A DNA stretch of 64,000 bases. Source: Planctomycetota bacterium. Lineage in GTDB: Bacteria > Planctomycetota > Phycisphaerae > WQYP01. The stretch spans positions 17,120-81,119 of the forward strand of contig JAKBMM010000004.1 of NCBI GenBank assembly GCA_021831565.1, given 5' to 3'. The notes under the pieces are model-generated. The model was not told where the DNA came from. It was given only the letters and a program-made list of their open reading frames with translations, and searched no databases. Shown one piece after another: positions 44,260 through 53,039 of this stretch. The position numbers were made by a program, and so were the translations under genes. Position 1 is the stretch's first letter. Every line of letters begins with the position of its first letter.

Positions 44260-44750
44260 TTCCGCAATAGATCCAGCCGGCGGGGATACGCCGCTTCCCG
44301 CCCGCAGGCCGCACGATAAGCCGAAAAAAGAATCAAAACGATCCAGATTGCGTAAAGGATTCCGAAGCCGGTGATTCCGAGAAGAAAAACAAGCGTATCC
44401 GCCGGATGATGAATGAAGTTGTGGCGAAGAATCCGCAGCAGTTGCCCGGCGCTCGATACCTTCCCGGGCGCCATGCCGCTGAGCTTAAACACCGGAACCA
44501 CTAACATGCAGCCGGCGAGAAAGGCCAACTGAAAACCGGCGGCCCGGCGCCCCTGTCGCGCCAGCCAACTGTGGCGATGGTGCGCGCAGAGCCACAGCAT
44601 AAGACCGGGAAAGAAACTGCCGACAAAGCCCGCCAGATGAACGGCCGCCGCAAACCAGTTTCGATATTTGCCTTTCCCCCGCCTGCCGGTAGGCAAGGGG
44701 TAAGCGGGGCCGGCGGGATCAACCTTCCGGAGCGATGATGATTCCATCAT
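44247..44750 (-). CDS. DUF4870-like small membrane protein
   Basis: About 167 residues with three or four membrane helices. The pattern AHHRHSWLARQGRRAAGFQLAFLAG followed by a long helix (TLVFLLGITGFGILYAIWIVLILFSAYRAA) matches DUF4870. These are small membrane proteins of unknown function. The frame opens further upstream to 44918 but the family begins after 44750. A GCCTGCCGGTAGGC palindrome lies within its N-terminal codons. It is coupled by overlap to the downstream gene. Confidence 0.7.
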   Translation of the reverse strand: MMESSSLRKVDPAGPAYPLPTGRRGKGKYRNWFAAAVHLAGFVGSFFPGLMLWLCAHHRHSWLARQGRRAAGFQLAFLAGCMLVVPVFKLSGMAPGKVSSAGQLLRILRHNFIHHPADTLVFLLGITGFGILYAIWIVLILFSAYRAACGREAAYPRRLDLLRKWTV

Positions 44751-44937
44751 CTTGAGCCTACCGTTGCGAGTGCAAAATAGCCACAGCCTTTCATAACCGG
44801 CTGTGCGGATACTCACGTCATACGTCTGTGTCGCCGCTGGAGCAATGAGGACTACGAAACATTGCCCCAGGCCAACGGATGAGTCAATAAACAGACCGCC
44901 TGAAATGCCTGTCCACAAAATTTGACGGTAGCTTTGA

Positions 44938-45010
44938 GGTCCCAGTCGGAGCCCCAGTGGAGGCCCAGTCGCCGACTCAGTCAGCGCCCCAGTCGACCGA
45001 CCCAGTCAAT
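44938..45010. repeat. Degenerate short tandem repeats
   Basis: Five or six imperfect copies of a unit containing CCCAGTC (for example GCCCCAGTCG, GGCCCAGTCGCC, GACCCAGTC) lie within 70 bp. They mark the left border of the defence island, downstream of the DUF4365 gene. No gene is seen in 44751-45078. Confidence 0.6.
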
Positions 45011-45078
45011 GCCTGGGTTGGCCGAGCGATATCACCAGGGAGTTGTACTGGTCTCCTTGATCGTGTTCCTACCTATGG

Positions 45079-47100
45079 TCACACTGCTTTCGGGGCACGG
45101 TCATGGCATTTGGTGCAATACTGCTGTTTGAACGCATTAATCAATGCGGGACCGTCAGAGGTAATAATGGAGGTTTCGTACCGGTGTTTGTCGCAGACAC
45201 ATTTACGGTTTGGAAGAGCCGTATAGGCGACTGCGGGGTTCCCAGTCTGGCGTTTATCTTCCAGAAGCGTGAGATACTGACAGTGGCGGTATTTTTCCTG
45301 ATACATGTATCGCTGCTGGCGGAGGTAGTTCTCGAATGTTTCGATGCGGTTTGGTGGCAGATCCCGCAGTTCCAATGCCTGCGCCGCGAAGTCGTGAAGC
45401 TGGGAATCGGTCATCTGTGCCAACGCTTTTTCTGGATCGGCGGCTGCCAGCGCCTGCCAGTGTCGTTTGGTTACAGCGAATAGGGACTTACCATTGAGTA
45501 AATCGTTGGCGCGACTGAGGATGTCGACATATTGCAGGGCTTCAGCTTCGGTGCGGATCGCTATCGCAAGTTGCTTTGCCTGCTCGGCCTGGTCCACGAT
45601 TTCCAGAGCCTCGGCCTCAAGCATCAGGACTTGCGCGCGGCTATAGGCGGCGCCAATCTTTTTGTACATTGACGCGATCTGCTCGAAGTATTGTAACAAG
45701 TCCGTTCCATTGGTGTCGAGATCCGCGACGGCGCCAGACGCGGCAGCTTGGATTGCGCTCTGGAATTTCAGAAAAGTGTACACTTGGAGCCTAACGCGCC
45801 CGGCGTCGGCGACAAGCATTGGATGATTTAGTTTTACCGCCTCCTCGTAGGTCTGGTGCACTTGGGTTTCCCACTCCGCGAATTTCGCCCGCATCGCAGC
45901 GGCGCTGGCATTCCTCATCGCTTGCAGCCGTGGATCCCTCAATTGGGCTGCTGCTTGCAGCTTGTTAGCCTTGCGCACAAGGTCCGTGACAAACTCTGTA
46001 CCTTGCAGATAAAGAATGGCAAGGTATGAACCGAGTTTTGCCGCCGGCGCGGCGTCCGAGCAGGCGCGAAGCGCTGCGGTTGTTTTCTGAATATCGCCAA
46101 GCAACTCTGGACGTTGGTTGCCGTGACCTTCCATGAGTTCGCGATTCAGGCTGACAAATCTTGCCTCCAGCGCCAGTGCCCCCGTGAGGTTGTCTTGCCG
46201 TGATTGGAGTCGCCGGTCGTATGTGGCCCTATCAATCAGGCCGCAGGCCAGTTCGCATGTATCCTTCACCGAATCCAGAAAAGCACGGTCGTGGATCGAC
46301 AAGTCTTGGGCCTTGGCGAGGGCTTGGCGCAGGTGGCCGATGGCGTTGAAATAATGGCCACATACATATTCAGCGTAGCCAGCTACCATCTGAAACCGTG
46401 GCTGACCTTTCGTGTCGTCGGAAAGCATTCCGAATAACTGAAGGGCCTCTTTCGGGTAGCCTGCCGTGATCAGAGTCAAACCACTACGAACCAGGAGGTT
46501 AGCCGCCTGACGGCCGTCTGTAATGTTTAGTGACGACGGATCAACCATTAATTTGGCTGGTTCGTCTGTTGGGGTTCGTGCCACTACTTCCCGCAGTCCG
46601 CGAAGCATGCGACCCTCGCGCAGAATCCGCTCGCAAATTTCGGGCAGCGCATCGGGCGTAAGCCGCGCGGTGAATTTCAGCGTGATACTATTCTGTCGCT
46701 GCCAATCGGGATTATCTTTCTTCAGCCTGTGCAGTTCGTCTTGCGCCCATGCGTACCAGAATTCCTTCTTCGTGTCGTCGTAAAGAATGTAGATAGGACT
46801 CGGCCCGTTGAGCAAATAATTCAGATTCGCGCACGAGACGCCATGGGAAAAGCTTCCATCTTGGTTGGCCTTAATGGCCAATTGAGCCTTGAGCTGAACC
46901 TTGGCGCGGAGATTTGTCGCGACACCGTTCTGGACGATCTCAAGCTCGCCGTCAATGCCATAATCACGTTGCGCCTCCCGGCGGAAAATCATCTTCCCCT
47001 GAATCAGTGTTTCAAACGCAGTAACGCTACGGCTTTCCATTTCATGATTTGGGTGGACAGATGGTAACGGCCCGAGGTCGGGTGATGAATTGTCGTCCAT
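45079..47100 (-). CDS. DUF4365-TPR protein with C-terminal zinc ribbon
   Basis: A 673-residue protein. Residues 20-165 match DUF4365: RREAQRDYGIDGELEIV with D46, D50 and E52/E54, then VQLKA with Q69-x-K71, the layout of a PD-(D/E)xK-type nuclease. Residues 180-620 are a helical TPR-like solenoid. The C-terminus has CxC and CxxC pairs (KCVCDKH, YCTKCHD) that likely bind zinc. DUF4365 proteins are frequent in defence islands. It is divergent from the six-gene operon (138-bp gap) and could be a sensor or effector. GGAG precedes the ATG. Confidence 0.75.
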   Translation of the reverse strand: MDDNSSPDLGPLPSVHPNHEMESRSVTAFETLIQGKMIFRREAQRDYGIDGELEIVQNGVATNLRAKVQLKAQLAIKANQDGSFSHGVSCANLNYLLNGPSPIYILYDDTKKEFWYAWAQDELHRLKKDNPDWQRQNSITLKFTARLTPDALPEICERILREGRMLRGLREVVARTPTDEPAKLMVDPSSLNITDGRQAANLLVRSGLTLITAGYPKEALQLFGMLSDDTKGQPRFQMVAGYAEYVCGHYFNAIGHLRQALAKAQDLSIHDRAFLDSVKDTCELACGLIDRATYDRRLQSRQDNLTGALALEARFVSLNRELMEGHGNQRPELLGDIQKTTAALRACSDAAPAAKLGSYLAILYLQGTEFVTDLVRKANKLQAAAQLRDPRLQAMRNASAAAMRAKFAEWETQVHQTYEEAVKLNHPMLVADAGRVRLQVYTFLKFQSAIQAAASGAVADLDTNGTDLLQYFEQIASMYKKIGAAYSRAQVLMLEAEALEIVDQAEQAKQLAIAIRTEAEALQYVDILSRANDLLNGKSLFAVTKRHWQALAAADPEKALAQMTDSQLHDFAAQALELRDLPPNRIETFENYLRQQRYMYQEKYRHCQYLTLLEDKRQTGNPAVAYTALPNRKCVCDKHRYETSIITSDGPALINAFKQQYCTKCHDRAPKAV

Positions 47101-47200
47101 GGGAAGCTCCGCTGGTCATGTCGCGTCCATCGCGCACAGCGTTATGTTATCTTCATCGCGTGCTGCAAGCAAACCCTGGTATGGCACATGCAATATGTGG

Positions 47201-47229
47201 TTGACGTCGCGATAGAATTGGTGTATCGT
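47201..47229 (+). promoter_or_regulatory. Promoter of the defence operon
   Basis: TTGACG (47201-47206), a 17-bp spacer and TATCGT (47224-47229). The predicted start falls within a few bases of the ATG at 47239, so the mRNA would be leaderless. This also argues against the earlier start at 47188. Confidence 0.5.
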
Positions 47230-47238
47230 TCCGCCATC

Positions 47239-50200
47239 ATGATGCGTACCGCATCTACAGTCTCCGACATCCCCGCCGATTATTCGGAGCGTATTAAACG
47301 TCTCCGGCAGCGGTTTGGATTAACCCAGGTTGAATTAGCGCAGCGCCTCGGCGTGTCGTTTACGACGGTGAACCGCTGGGAAAACGGCCAAACCCGCCCT
47401 TCGCCATTGGCTTGGTCGCGGTTGCAAAGGATGGATGGAGGGAAATCGGATGCGACAATATCCGGTGCTTATGCTTCGGGCTCGGATTTAAGCTCGGAAC
47501 GAAGCGTGGCGCCGCCATTGGATTTCACCGCACCGCCGGAGGCTGTTCGCGTGCTGGCCGAAGGTGAACGGCTGAGCTTCGGCCACATGTTCAATCCGGC
47601 GTTCGCAACCGAAATCTCGCAAATCGATCCCCTGCCACACCAGAGAATTGCCGTCTACGAGCACATGCTCAAACAGTCGCCGTTGCGTTTCCTGCTGGCG
47701 GATGACGCGGGCGCCGGCAAGACCATCATGTCCGGCCTTTATATCCGCGAAATGAAATCCCGCCGGTTGCTTCGGCGAATTCTGATTGTCGTGCCCGCCG
47801 GGCTTATTGGTAATTGGCGAAGCGAACTGGCGACACTCTTCAGCCTGCAATTCACGATCATTACCGGCGCGGACGCGAAAAACGGCAATCCATTCGTCGG
47901 TGAGCGGAGCGATAGCCTGATCATAAGTGTGGACACGCTGGCCGGTTCGCGCATGTTCGCATGTCTGCGGGCGCCGGACGTAGAGCCGTATGACCTGATA
48001 ATTTTTGATGAAGCCCACAAGCTCTCCGTGGATCGCGGCAGCGATTTGCGCGTGAGTAAAACCGACCGTTACAGGTTGGCTGAAGGATTATGTAGCGTAC
48101 CGGATGCCGAACCGGCCTGGCGGCTGCCGTGGGTGGCGCATCACGTGCTACTGCTGACCGCCACGCCGCATCAAGGAAAAGACTATCCTTATTACGCTCT
48201 ATGGCGTCTGCTGGACCCTCAAGTTCTCTCAACGCCGAAGGCGTTTGAGGAATACCCGCCCGCACACCGGCAGGCCCATTTCATCCGCCGCACCAAGGAG
48301 GAAATGGTGCAGATTAACGGCCAGCCACTTTATCCTCGGCGTATTTCGGATACCTTGGGCTACGACCTGACCCAAGGACCTAACAGCGAGCAGGCTCTTT
48401 ACGACCAGACCACCGATTACATGCGGCATGTCTACAACCGCGCCAAAATACTAAACCGTTCCGCCGCCCAGATGGCCATGAGTGTGTTGCAGCGCCGGCT
48501 GGCCAGTTCCACCTACGCTCTGCTGCGTTCCCTGGAGCATCGGATTGAAAAACTCGACGGCCTGATCCGCCAAATGCAGACCGGCGAACTGACCCAAGAA
48601 CAGTTTGTTATCTTGCAGCGCAATTTGGAGCGCGAACACGATGTTCTGGACACCAAGACAGCGGATGAAGAAGACAGCACCGCGGGCCGCGAAGAAGGCG
48701 AAATTTCGGAAGATGGCCTGCTTGCGGGAGTGCTGGCGTCCTCGCTGGCGGAACTGATTGCGGAACGGGAAGAAGTGGCGAGTCTCCGCGATCTGGCCCG
48801 TAACGTTTACGAGCATGGCGGTGAATCCAAATTCGACAAACTGCGTGAAGTGCTGACCGACGATCGCTTCGCTGGTGAAAAATTCATCATTTTCACCGAG
48901 CACCGCGACACCCTGAATTACCTGATCAAGCGACTGGGCGGCATGGGCTACACGGAACAAATCGCCCGCATCCACGGCGGTATGGATTACATCCGGCGCC
49001 AGGAACAAGTGGAGCGATTCCGCCGGCCCAATGAACAAGGCGGCGCCCAGTTTATGATCTGCACCGACGCCGCGGCCGAAGGCATCAACCTGCAATTCTG
49101 CTGGATAATGATTAACTTCGATGTGCCGTGGAACCCAGCCCGACTGGAGCAGCGGATGGGCCGAATTCACCGCTACGGCCAAAAGCACGATCCAGTGCAA
49201 ATCGTCAATCTGGTAGCGCCCAAAACACGTGAGGGGCTGGTGCTTCAGACGCTGCTGGCCAAGTTGGAGACTATCCGCAAAGCCCTGGGCACGGACAAGG
49301 TATACGACTCGATCGGCCGGCTGTTCGAGGGGGTGTCGCTTAGAACGTACATGGAACGGGCCGCCACCGGCGATGCTGCCACGATTGCCAATGAACTTGA
49401 CGGCAAGCTTACCGCGGAACAGGTTGTGGCCTTGGCGGTACAGGAAAAGAGGCTCTATGGCGACGGCGGCGACGTGAAGCGCCGTCTGCCGGAACTCCGC
49501 CAGGACTTGCAGCATGAGGCTTACCGGCGGTTGCTGCCGGGTTATGTCCGCAACTACATAGAAAATGCCGCGCCGTTGGTAGGTGTCGAAATCGACGGCG
49601 ACATGAATGGCTGTTTCACGTTCAAGCCGGCCCGCGAGGGAGCGGTCGATCCATTGCTGCATGAAGTGGAGTTTTACCCTGCCGGCCAGCGGGCATGCCT
49701 TTCAGTGATTCGCCCATCCGAGCCGCGCCCATCCGAGCCGCGCCCGTCCGAGTCGCACCCATCCGAGTCGCGCCCATCCGAGTCGCGACCGTCCGAGCCG
49801 CGACCGTCCGAGCCGCGACCGTCCGAGCCGCGACCGTCAGGGAGCGGTATCTCAAGCCCTGTGGACAAAGACCGCGTGATCTGGCTGCATCCCGGCGAAC
49901 CAGTGTTTGAGCGATTCCGCGCGATGGTCAGTGAACATTTGCAAGACCAGGCCCGGCGCGGCGCGGTATTTGTCGATCCAATTACTGAAAAGCCGTACCT
50001 GTTTCACTTGGCGCTGGTAAGTGTGCTTCGCCGCGCAGATCACGAATTGCCGGACCTTGCGCGGGAAGAAACGCTGGATTGCCGGCTTGTAGGAATAAAA
50101 CAATTTGAGGGAGCCGAAATTACCCAATGCCCCGTGGAGCATCTGTTGCTGCTTAAAGGTGGACATGGTTTGCCGCCGGAAGCCCAGCGGCTGGCGATGG

Positions 50201-51096
50201 TCGCTGAGAAACTCAAGGAACAGGCTATTGCCTATGCGGGGGAAAGTGTTGCGCGTGCGCTGGCGAGCCAACGGCGGCAGGCACTTTTAGCCACATTGCC
50301 CCAGCGGCAAGAATTCATTCGCCGTGGCTTTGCGTACCAGGAGGCGGAATTGGCCGCGGCCAGGGTAAAGCAGGCGGAAAAAGCCCGAACCAGCCTATCC
50401 GCGAGCGGAACCCCAAAGGCAATCAACTCCGAGCCGCGACAATCCGAGCCGCGACAATCCGAGCCGCGACCGTCAGGGAGCGGCGCCACCACCCTCGCCG
50501 CCAAGGCCCTCAACGACATCAAAGATCAGCAAAAATCACTGGCCCAGCGCCGGGCGATGGCCTTGGCCAGTTTGCACCGCGAGCCAGACTTGATCGCGCC
50601 CGGCAACATCACATTCTTGGCGCACGCGTTGGTTGTGCCGTCAACGGATGCCGAGGATGTAAAGCGGCATGATGCCGAGGTTGAAAAGATCGCGATGGAT
50701 CTGGCCCGCTTATTCGAAGAGGCCGCCGGTGCGGTAGTCAAGGATGTTCACACGCCGGAATTATCGCGAGCGGCTGGGTTGTCCGACGATCCGGGTTTTG
50801 ATTTATTGTCAATCAGAGGGATGGCGGGGGGATCGCTCCCTAACGGTCGCGGCTCTGAAAAAGCCATTGAAGTCAAAGGCCGCGCGGGAACCGGAGATGT
50901 GGAAGTCTCGGCCAACGAATGGGCACGGGCGGCTAATCTACGCGATGGTTATTGGTTGTACGTGGTTTATGATTGCGCAACGCCAGCGCCGCGATTAATG
51001 CGGGTGCGCGATCCATTTGGAAGGCTGCTGGCCAAGGCGAAAGGGAGCGTGCTGATTAGTGCAAGAAAGGTTCTTGACGCACAGGGGGACGCATAA
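47239..51096 (+). CDS. Xre-SNF2 helicase-DUF3883 fusion protein
   Basis: About 1285 residues. Residues 12-65 form an Xre-type helix-turn-helix (LRQRFGLTQVELAQRLGVSFTTVNRWENG). An SF2/SNF2 helicase follows: Walker A DDAGAGKT (155-162), DEAH (257-260), LLTATPHQGKDY, and the C-terminal lobe with CTDAAAEGINLQF and QRMGRIHRYGQ (about 638-648). A DUF3883 domain, likely nuclease-related (EVKGRAGTGDVEVSANEW), closes the protein. Three REP-type insertions lie in frame (about 826-870, 1064-1082, 1198-1206). The helicase part resembles DrmD/HepA-like proteins of defence systems. ATGs at 47239 and 47242 are both possible. Fusion of a DNA-binding Xre domain may allow autoregulation. Confidence 0.88.
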   Translation: MMRTASTVSDIPADYSERIKRLRQRFGLTQVELAQRLGVSFTTVNRWENGQTRPSPLAWSRLQRMDGGKSDATISGAYASGSDLSSERSVAPPLDFTAPPEAVRVLAEGERLSFGHMFNPAFATEISQIDPLPHQRIAVYEHMLKQSPLRFLLADDAGAGKTIMSGLYIREMKSRRLLRRILIVVPAGLIGNWRSELATLFSLQFTIITGADAKNGNPFVGERSDSLIISVDTLAGSRMFACLRAPDVEPYDLIIFDEAHKLSVDRGSDLRVSKTDRYRLAEGLCSVPDAEPAWRLPWVAHHVLLLTATPHQGKDYPYYALWRLLDPQVLSTPKAFEEYPPAHRQAHFIRRTKEEMVQINGQPLYPRRISDTLGYDLTQGPNSEQALYDQTTDYMRHVYNRAKILNRSAAQMAMSVLQRRLASSTYALLRSLEHRIEKLDGLIRQMQTGELTQEQFVILQRNLEREHDVLDTKTADEEDSTAGREEGEISEDGLLAGVLASSLAELIAEREEVASLRDLARNVYEHGGESKFDKLREVLTDDRFAGEKFIIFTEHRDTLNYLIKRLGGMGYTEQIARIHGGMDYIRRQEQVERFRRPNEQGGAQFMICTDAAAEGINLQFCWIMINFDVPWNPARLEQRMGRIHRYGQKHDPVQIVNLVAPKTREGLVLQTLLAKLETIRKALGTDKVYDSIGRLFEGVSLRTYMERAATGDAATIANELDGKLTAEQVVALAVQEKRLYGDGGDVKRRLPELRQDLQHEAYRRLLPGYVRNYIENAAPLVGVEIDGDMNGCFTFKPAREGAVDPLLHEVEFYPAGQRACLSVIRPSEPRPSEPRPSESHPSESRPSESRPSEPRPSEPRPSEPRPSGSGISSPVDKDRVIWLHPGEPVFERFRAMVSEHLQDQARRGAVFVDPITEKPYLFHLALVSVLRRADHELPDLAREETLDCRLVGIKQFEGAEITQCPVEHLLLLKGGHGLPPEAQRLAMVAEKLKEQAIAYAGESVARALASQRRQALLATLPQRQEFIRRGFAYQEAELAAARVKQAEKARTSLSASGTPKAINSEPRQSEPRQSEPRPSGSGATTLAAKALNDIKDQQKSLAQRRAMALASLHREPDLIAPGNITFLAHALVVPSTDAEDVKRHDAEVEKIAMDLARLFEEAAGAVVKDVHTPELSRAAGLSDDPGFDLLSIRGMAGGSLPNGRGSEKAIEVKGRAGTGDVEVSANEWARAANLRDGYWLYVVYDCATPAPRLMRVRDPFGRLLAKAKGSVLISARKVLDAQGDA
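49716..49847 (+). repeat. REP-derived 15-bp tandem array in helicase gene
   Basis: Eight copies of a 15-bp unit (for example GTCCGAGCCGCGACC) end in GTCAGGGAGCGG, the other half of the 25-bp palindromic REP. The array is in frame and encodes repeated PSEPR. Early copies vary (CAC, CGC, GTC), late copies are identical, suggesting growth from the REP end. Confidence 0.9.
50429..50483 (+). repeat. REP cluster in helicase gene, second site
   Basis: Two 15-bp units ending GACAAT, then a full 25-bp REP (50459-50483: CCGAGCCGCGACCGT then CAGGGAGCGG). In frame; encodes SEPRQSEPRQSEPRPSGSG. Confidence 0.9.
50833..50857 (-). repeat. Single REP in opposite orientation
   Basis: CGCTCCCTAACGGTCGCGGC within 50833-50857 is the reverse orientation of the REP, differing at both ends. 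In frame; encodes GSLPNGRGSE, just before the DUF3883 core. Confidence 0.85.
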
Positions 51097-53039
51097 TGCC
51101 CTGGAACGACGGACTTCAAGGTCAAGCACTTCAGATCGCGGCGACGCCCAACTCGCCGCTGTGCGTCGTCGCTGGACCAGGCACTGGAAAGACTTTCGCA
51201 CTGATGCGCCGCCTGACTCGCCTGCTTGAGGTAGACCAGGCCGATCCGAAGCGTATCCTCACCTGCACCTTTACGCGAACGGCGGCGGAAGACATCACGC
51301 GTGCCATCTCACGGCTTGGGGTCAGTGGAGCGGAGGACATTCGCACCCAGACCGTCCATGGGTTCTGCTTTTCGATGCTGTCGGCTCAAGACGTGTTGAA
51401 GGCAACAGGTCGCGTGCCTCGACCATTGCTGCGATTCGAGGAGCGGTTTCTTCTTCAGGACCTCTGTAAAGCTGGCCTTGGGGGCGTTCGTGCGTGCGGC
51501 AAGAAGCTCTTGGCCTTCTCGGCGGCGTGGGCACGCTTGCAGCACGACCAGCCGGGCTGGCCACATGATGCTGCTGATCAAGAGTATCAGGCGGCGCTGG
51601 TGGCGTGGCTGCGGTTTCACGAGGCAATTCTGATTGGCGAACTGATCCCTGAAGGCATCAAGTACCTGCGCAGCAACTCGCTGTCACCATACCGCAGCAT
51701 GTTCGACCACCTGGTGGTGGACGAGTATCAGGACCTGAATCGCGCAGAGCAGCGCCTCGTCGATCTTCTGGCCAACGGCAACCTCGTGGTCGTGGGTGAC
51801 GAGGACCAGTCCATCTATTCGTTCAAGCACGCTCACCCCGAAGGCATCGTCGAGTTTCCCAGTACGCACCCGAACACCGAGGAAGCGGGCCTTGACCAGT
51901 GCCGTCGATGCCCGCACCGCATAGTGGCGATGGCCAATGCGCTGATTTCGCACAACGCGTCCCGCAGCAACCGACAGCTTCAACCGATGTCCGGTAATCC
52001 CGTCGGCGAGATTCATTCCGTGCAGTGGTCGAGCATGCAGGACGAAGCGGCGGGAATCGCCGCCTTCATCAAGGCCCGCGTTGATGCAGGGGCGGTCGCG
52101 CCTGGCAACGTGCTGGTGCTCGCGCCTCGTCGTGACTTCGGCTACCTGGTGCGTGACCAACTCAACGACCTCAACGTACCGGCACACAGCTTCTTCAGTG
52201 AGGAACTGCTGGACGGAGACCCAAAGAACATCAATGTGTCACAGGCACAGCAGGCAATAGCGTTGCTGATTCTCCTGGCCAACCTGGAGGATCGCGTAGC
52301 GCTGCGGTGCTGGTGCGGCTTTGGCAATAACTCTCTGGCCGATGCTGGGTGGGCACGCCTGCGGACCTATTGCAAAGGCACCGGCGACAGTCCATGGCAG
52401 GTTTTGGAGAAACTGGCCGGCGGAGCCTTGGCGATTGCAAATACGGGCCACATCATCACCCGTTTCCAGGCACTCCAAGCCCAGATCTCCAACCTCAAGG
52501 GCGTGACTGGGCAGCCGCTCGTGGATGCCCTATTTCCGGCTGGTGAACAGTGGGCCACTCCGTTTATCGAGATCGCGTCGACACTTGAAGAAGACGATTT
52601 TGGCCCAAGGAAACTCGTCGACACGATTCGCCGGCATGTGTCGCAACCTGAAATGCCGACCGACGTGGACTACATCCGCGTCATGAGCCTTCATAAGTCG
52701 AAGGGCCTGACCGCCGACTTGGTCGTCGTGAGTGGCTGCCTTCAGGGCTTGATCCCCAGCATCGACACCGACGCCACTCTGCAGGAGCAGCAGCAAGCGA
52801 TGGAGGAACAGCGACGGCTGTTCTATGTGGCTGTCACTCGGACCCGACAGACGCTCATTCTTTCATCGGTGACGGGCTTGCCCGTCGCAGCGGCGTTCAA
52901 GATGCGTGCCCGCACGACGCGCACCATCTGCACAACGGCAAGGACGATGGCATCTCAATTCATTCACGAACTCGGCCCGCAGTGTCCAGCTGCAGTGACC
53001 GGCCCGCAGTTCTTGGCTGCAACGGGGGTAAAACTATGA
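51096..53039 (+). CDS. UvrD/Rep-type SF1 helicase
   Basis: A 647-residue ATP-dependent 3'-5' DNA helicase. Walker A is VVAGPGTGKT (residues 24-33); then LTCTFTRTAAEDI (motif Ia), LVVDEYQDLNRAEQ (motif II), VVGDEDQSIYSFKHA (motif III), VMSLHKSKGLTADLVVV (motif V) and YVAVTRTRQTLIL (motif VI). No nuclease domain is visible. Its ATG overlaps the stop of the helicase gene by one base. UvrD-like partners occur in several defence systems; here it probably processes DNA together with the SNF2 protein. Confidence 0.93.
   Translation: MPWNDGLQGQALQIAATPNSPLCVVAGPGTGKTFALMRRLTRLLEVDQADPKRILTCTFTRTAAEDITRAISRLGVSGAEDIRTQTVHGFCFSMLSAQDVLKATGRVPRPLLRFEERFLLQDLCKAGLGGVRACGKKLLAFSAAWARLQHDQPGWPHDAADQEYQAALVAWLRFHEAILIGELIPEGIKYLRSNSLSPYRSMFDHLVVDEYQDLNRAEQRLVDLLANGNLVVVGDEDQSIYSFKHAHPEGIVEFPSTHPNTEEAGLDQCRRCPHRIVAMANALISHNASRSNRQLQPMSGNPVGEIHSVQWSSMQDEAAGIAAFIKARVDAGAVAPGNVLVLAPRRDFGYLVRDQLNDLNVPAHSFFSEELLDGDPKNINVSQAQQAIALLILLANLEDRVALRCWCGFGNNSLADAGWARLRTYCKGTGDSPWQVLEKLAGGALAIANTGHIITRFQALQAQISNLKGVTGQPLVDALFPAGEQWATPFIEIASTLEEDDFGPRKLVDTIRRHVSQPEMPTDVDYIRVMSLHKSKGLTADLVVVSGCLQGLIPSIDTDATLQEQQQAMEEQRRLFYVAVTRTRQTLILSSVTGLPVAAAFKMRARTTRTICTTARTMASQFIHELGPQCPAAVTGPQFLAATGVKL

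Noticed and set aside
49716-49847. Possible CRISPR array from regular repeats
   Set aside because: The units are contiguous 15-bp tandem copies with no unique spacers, inside a coding frame; the same holds for the arrays at 54715-56092.
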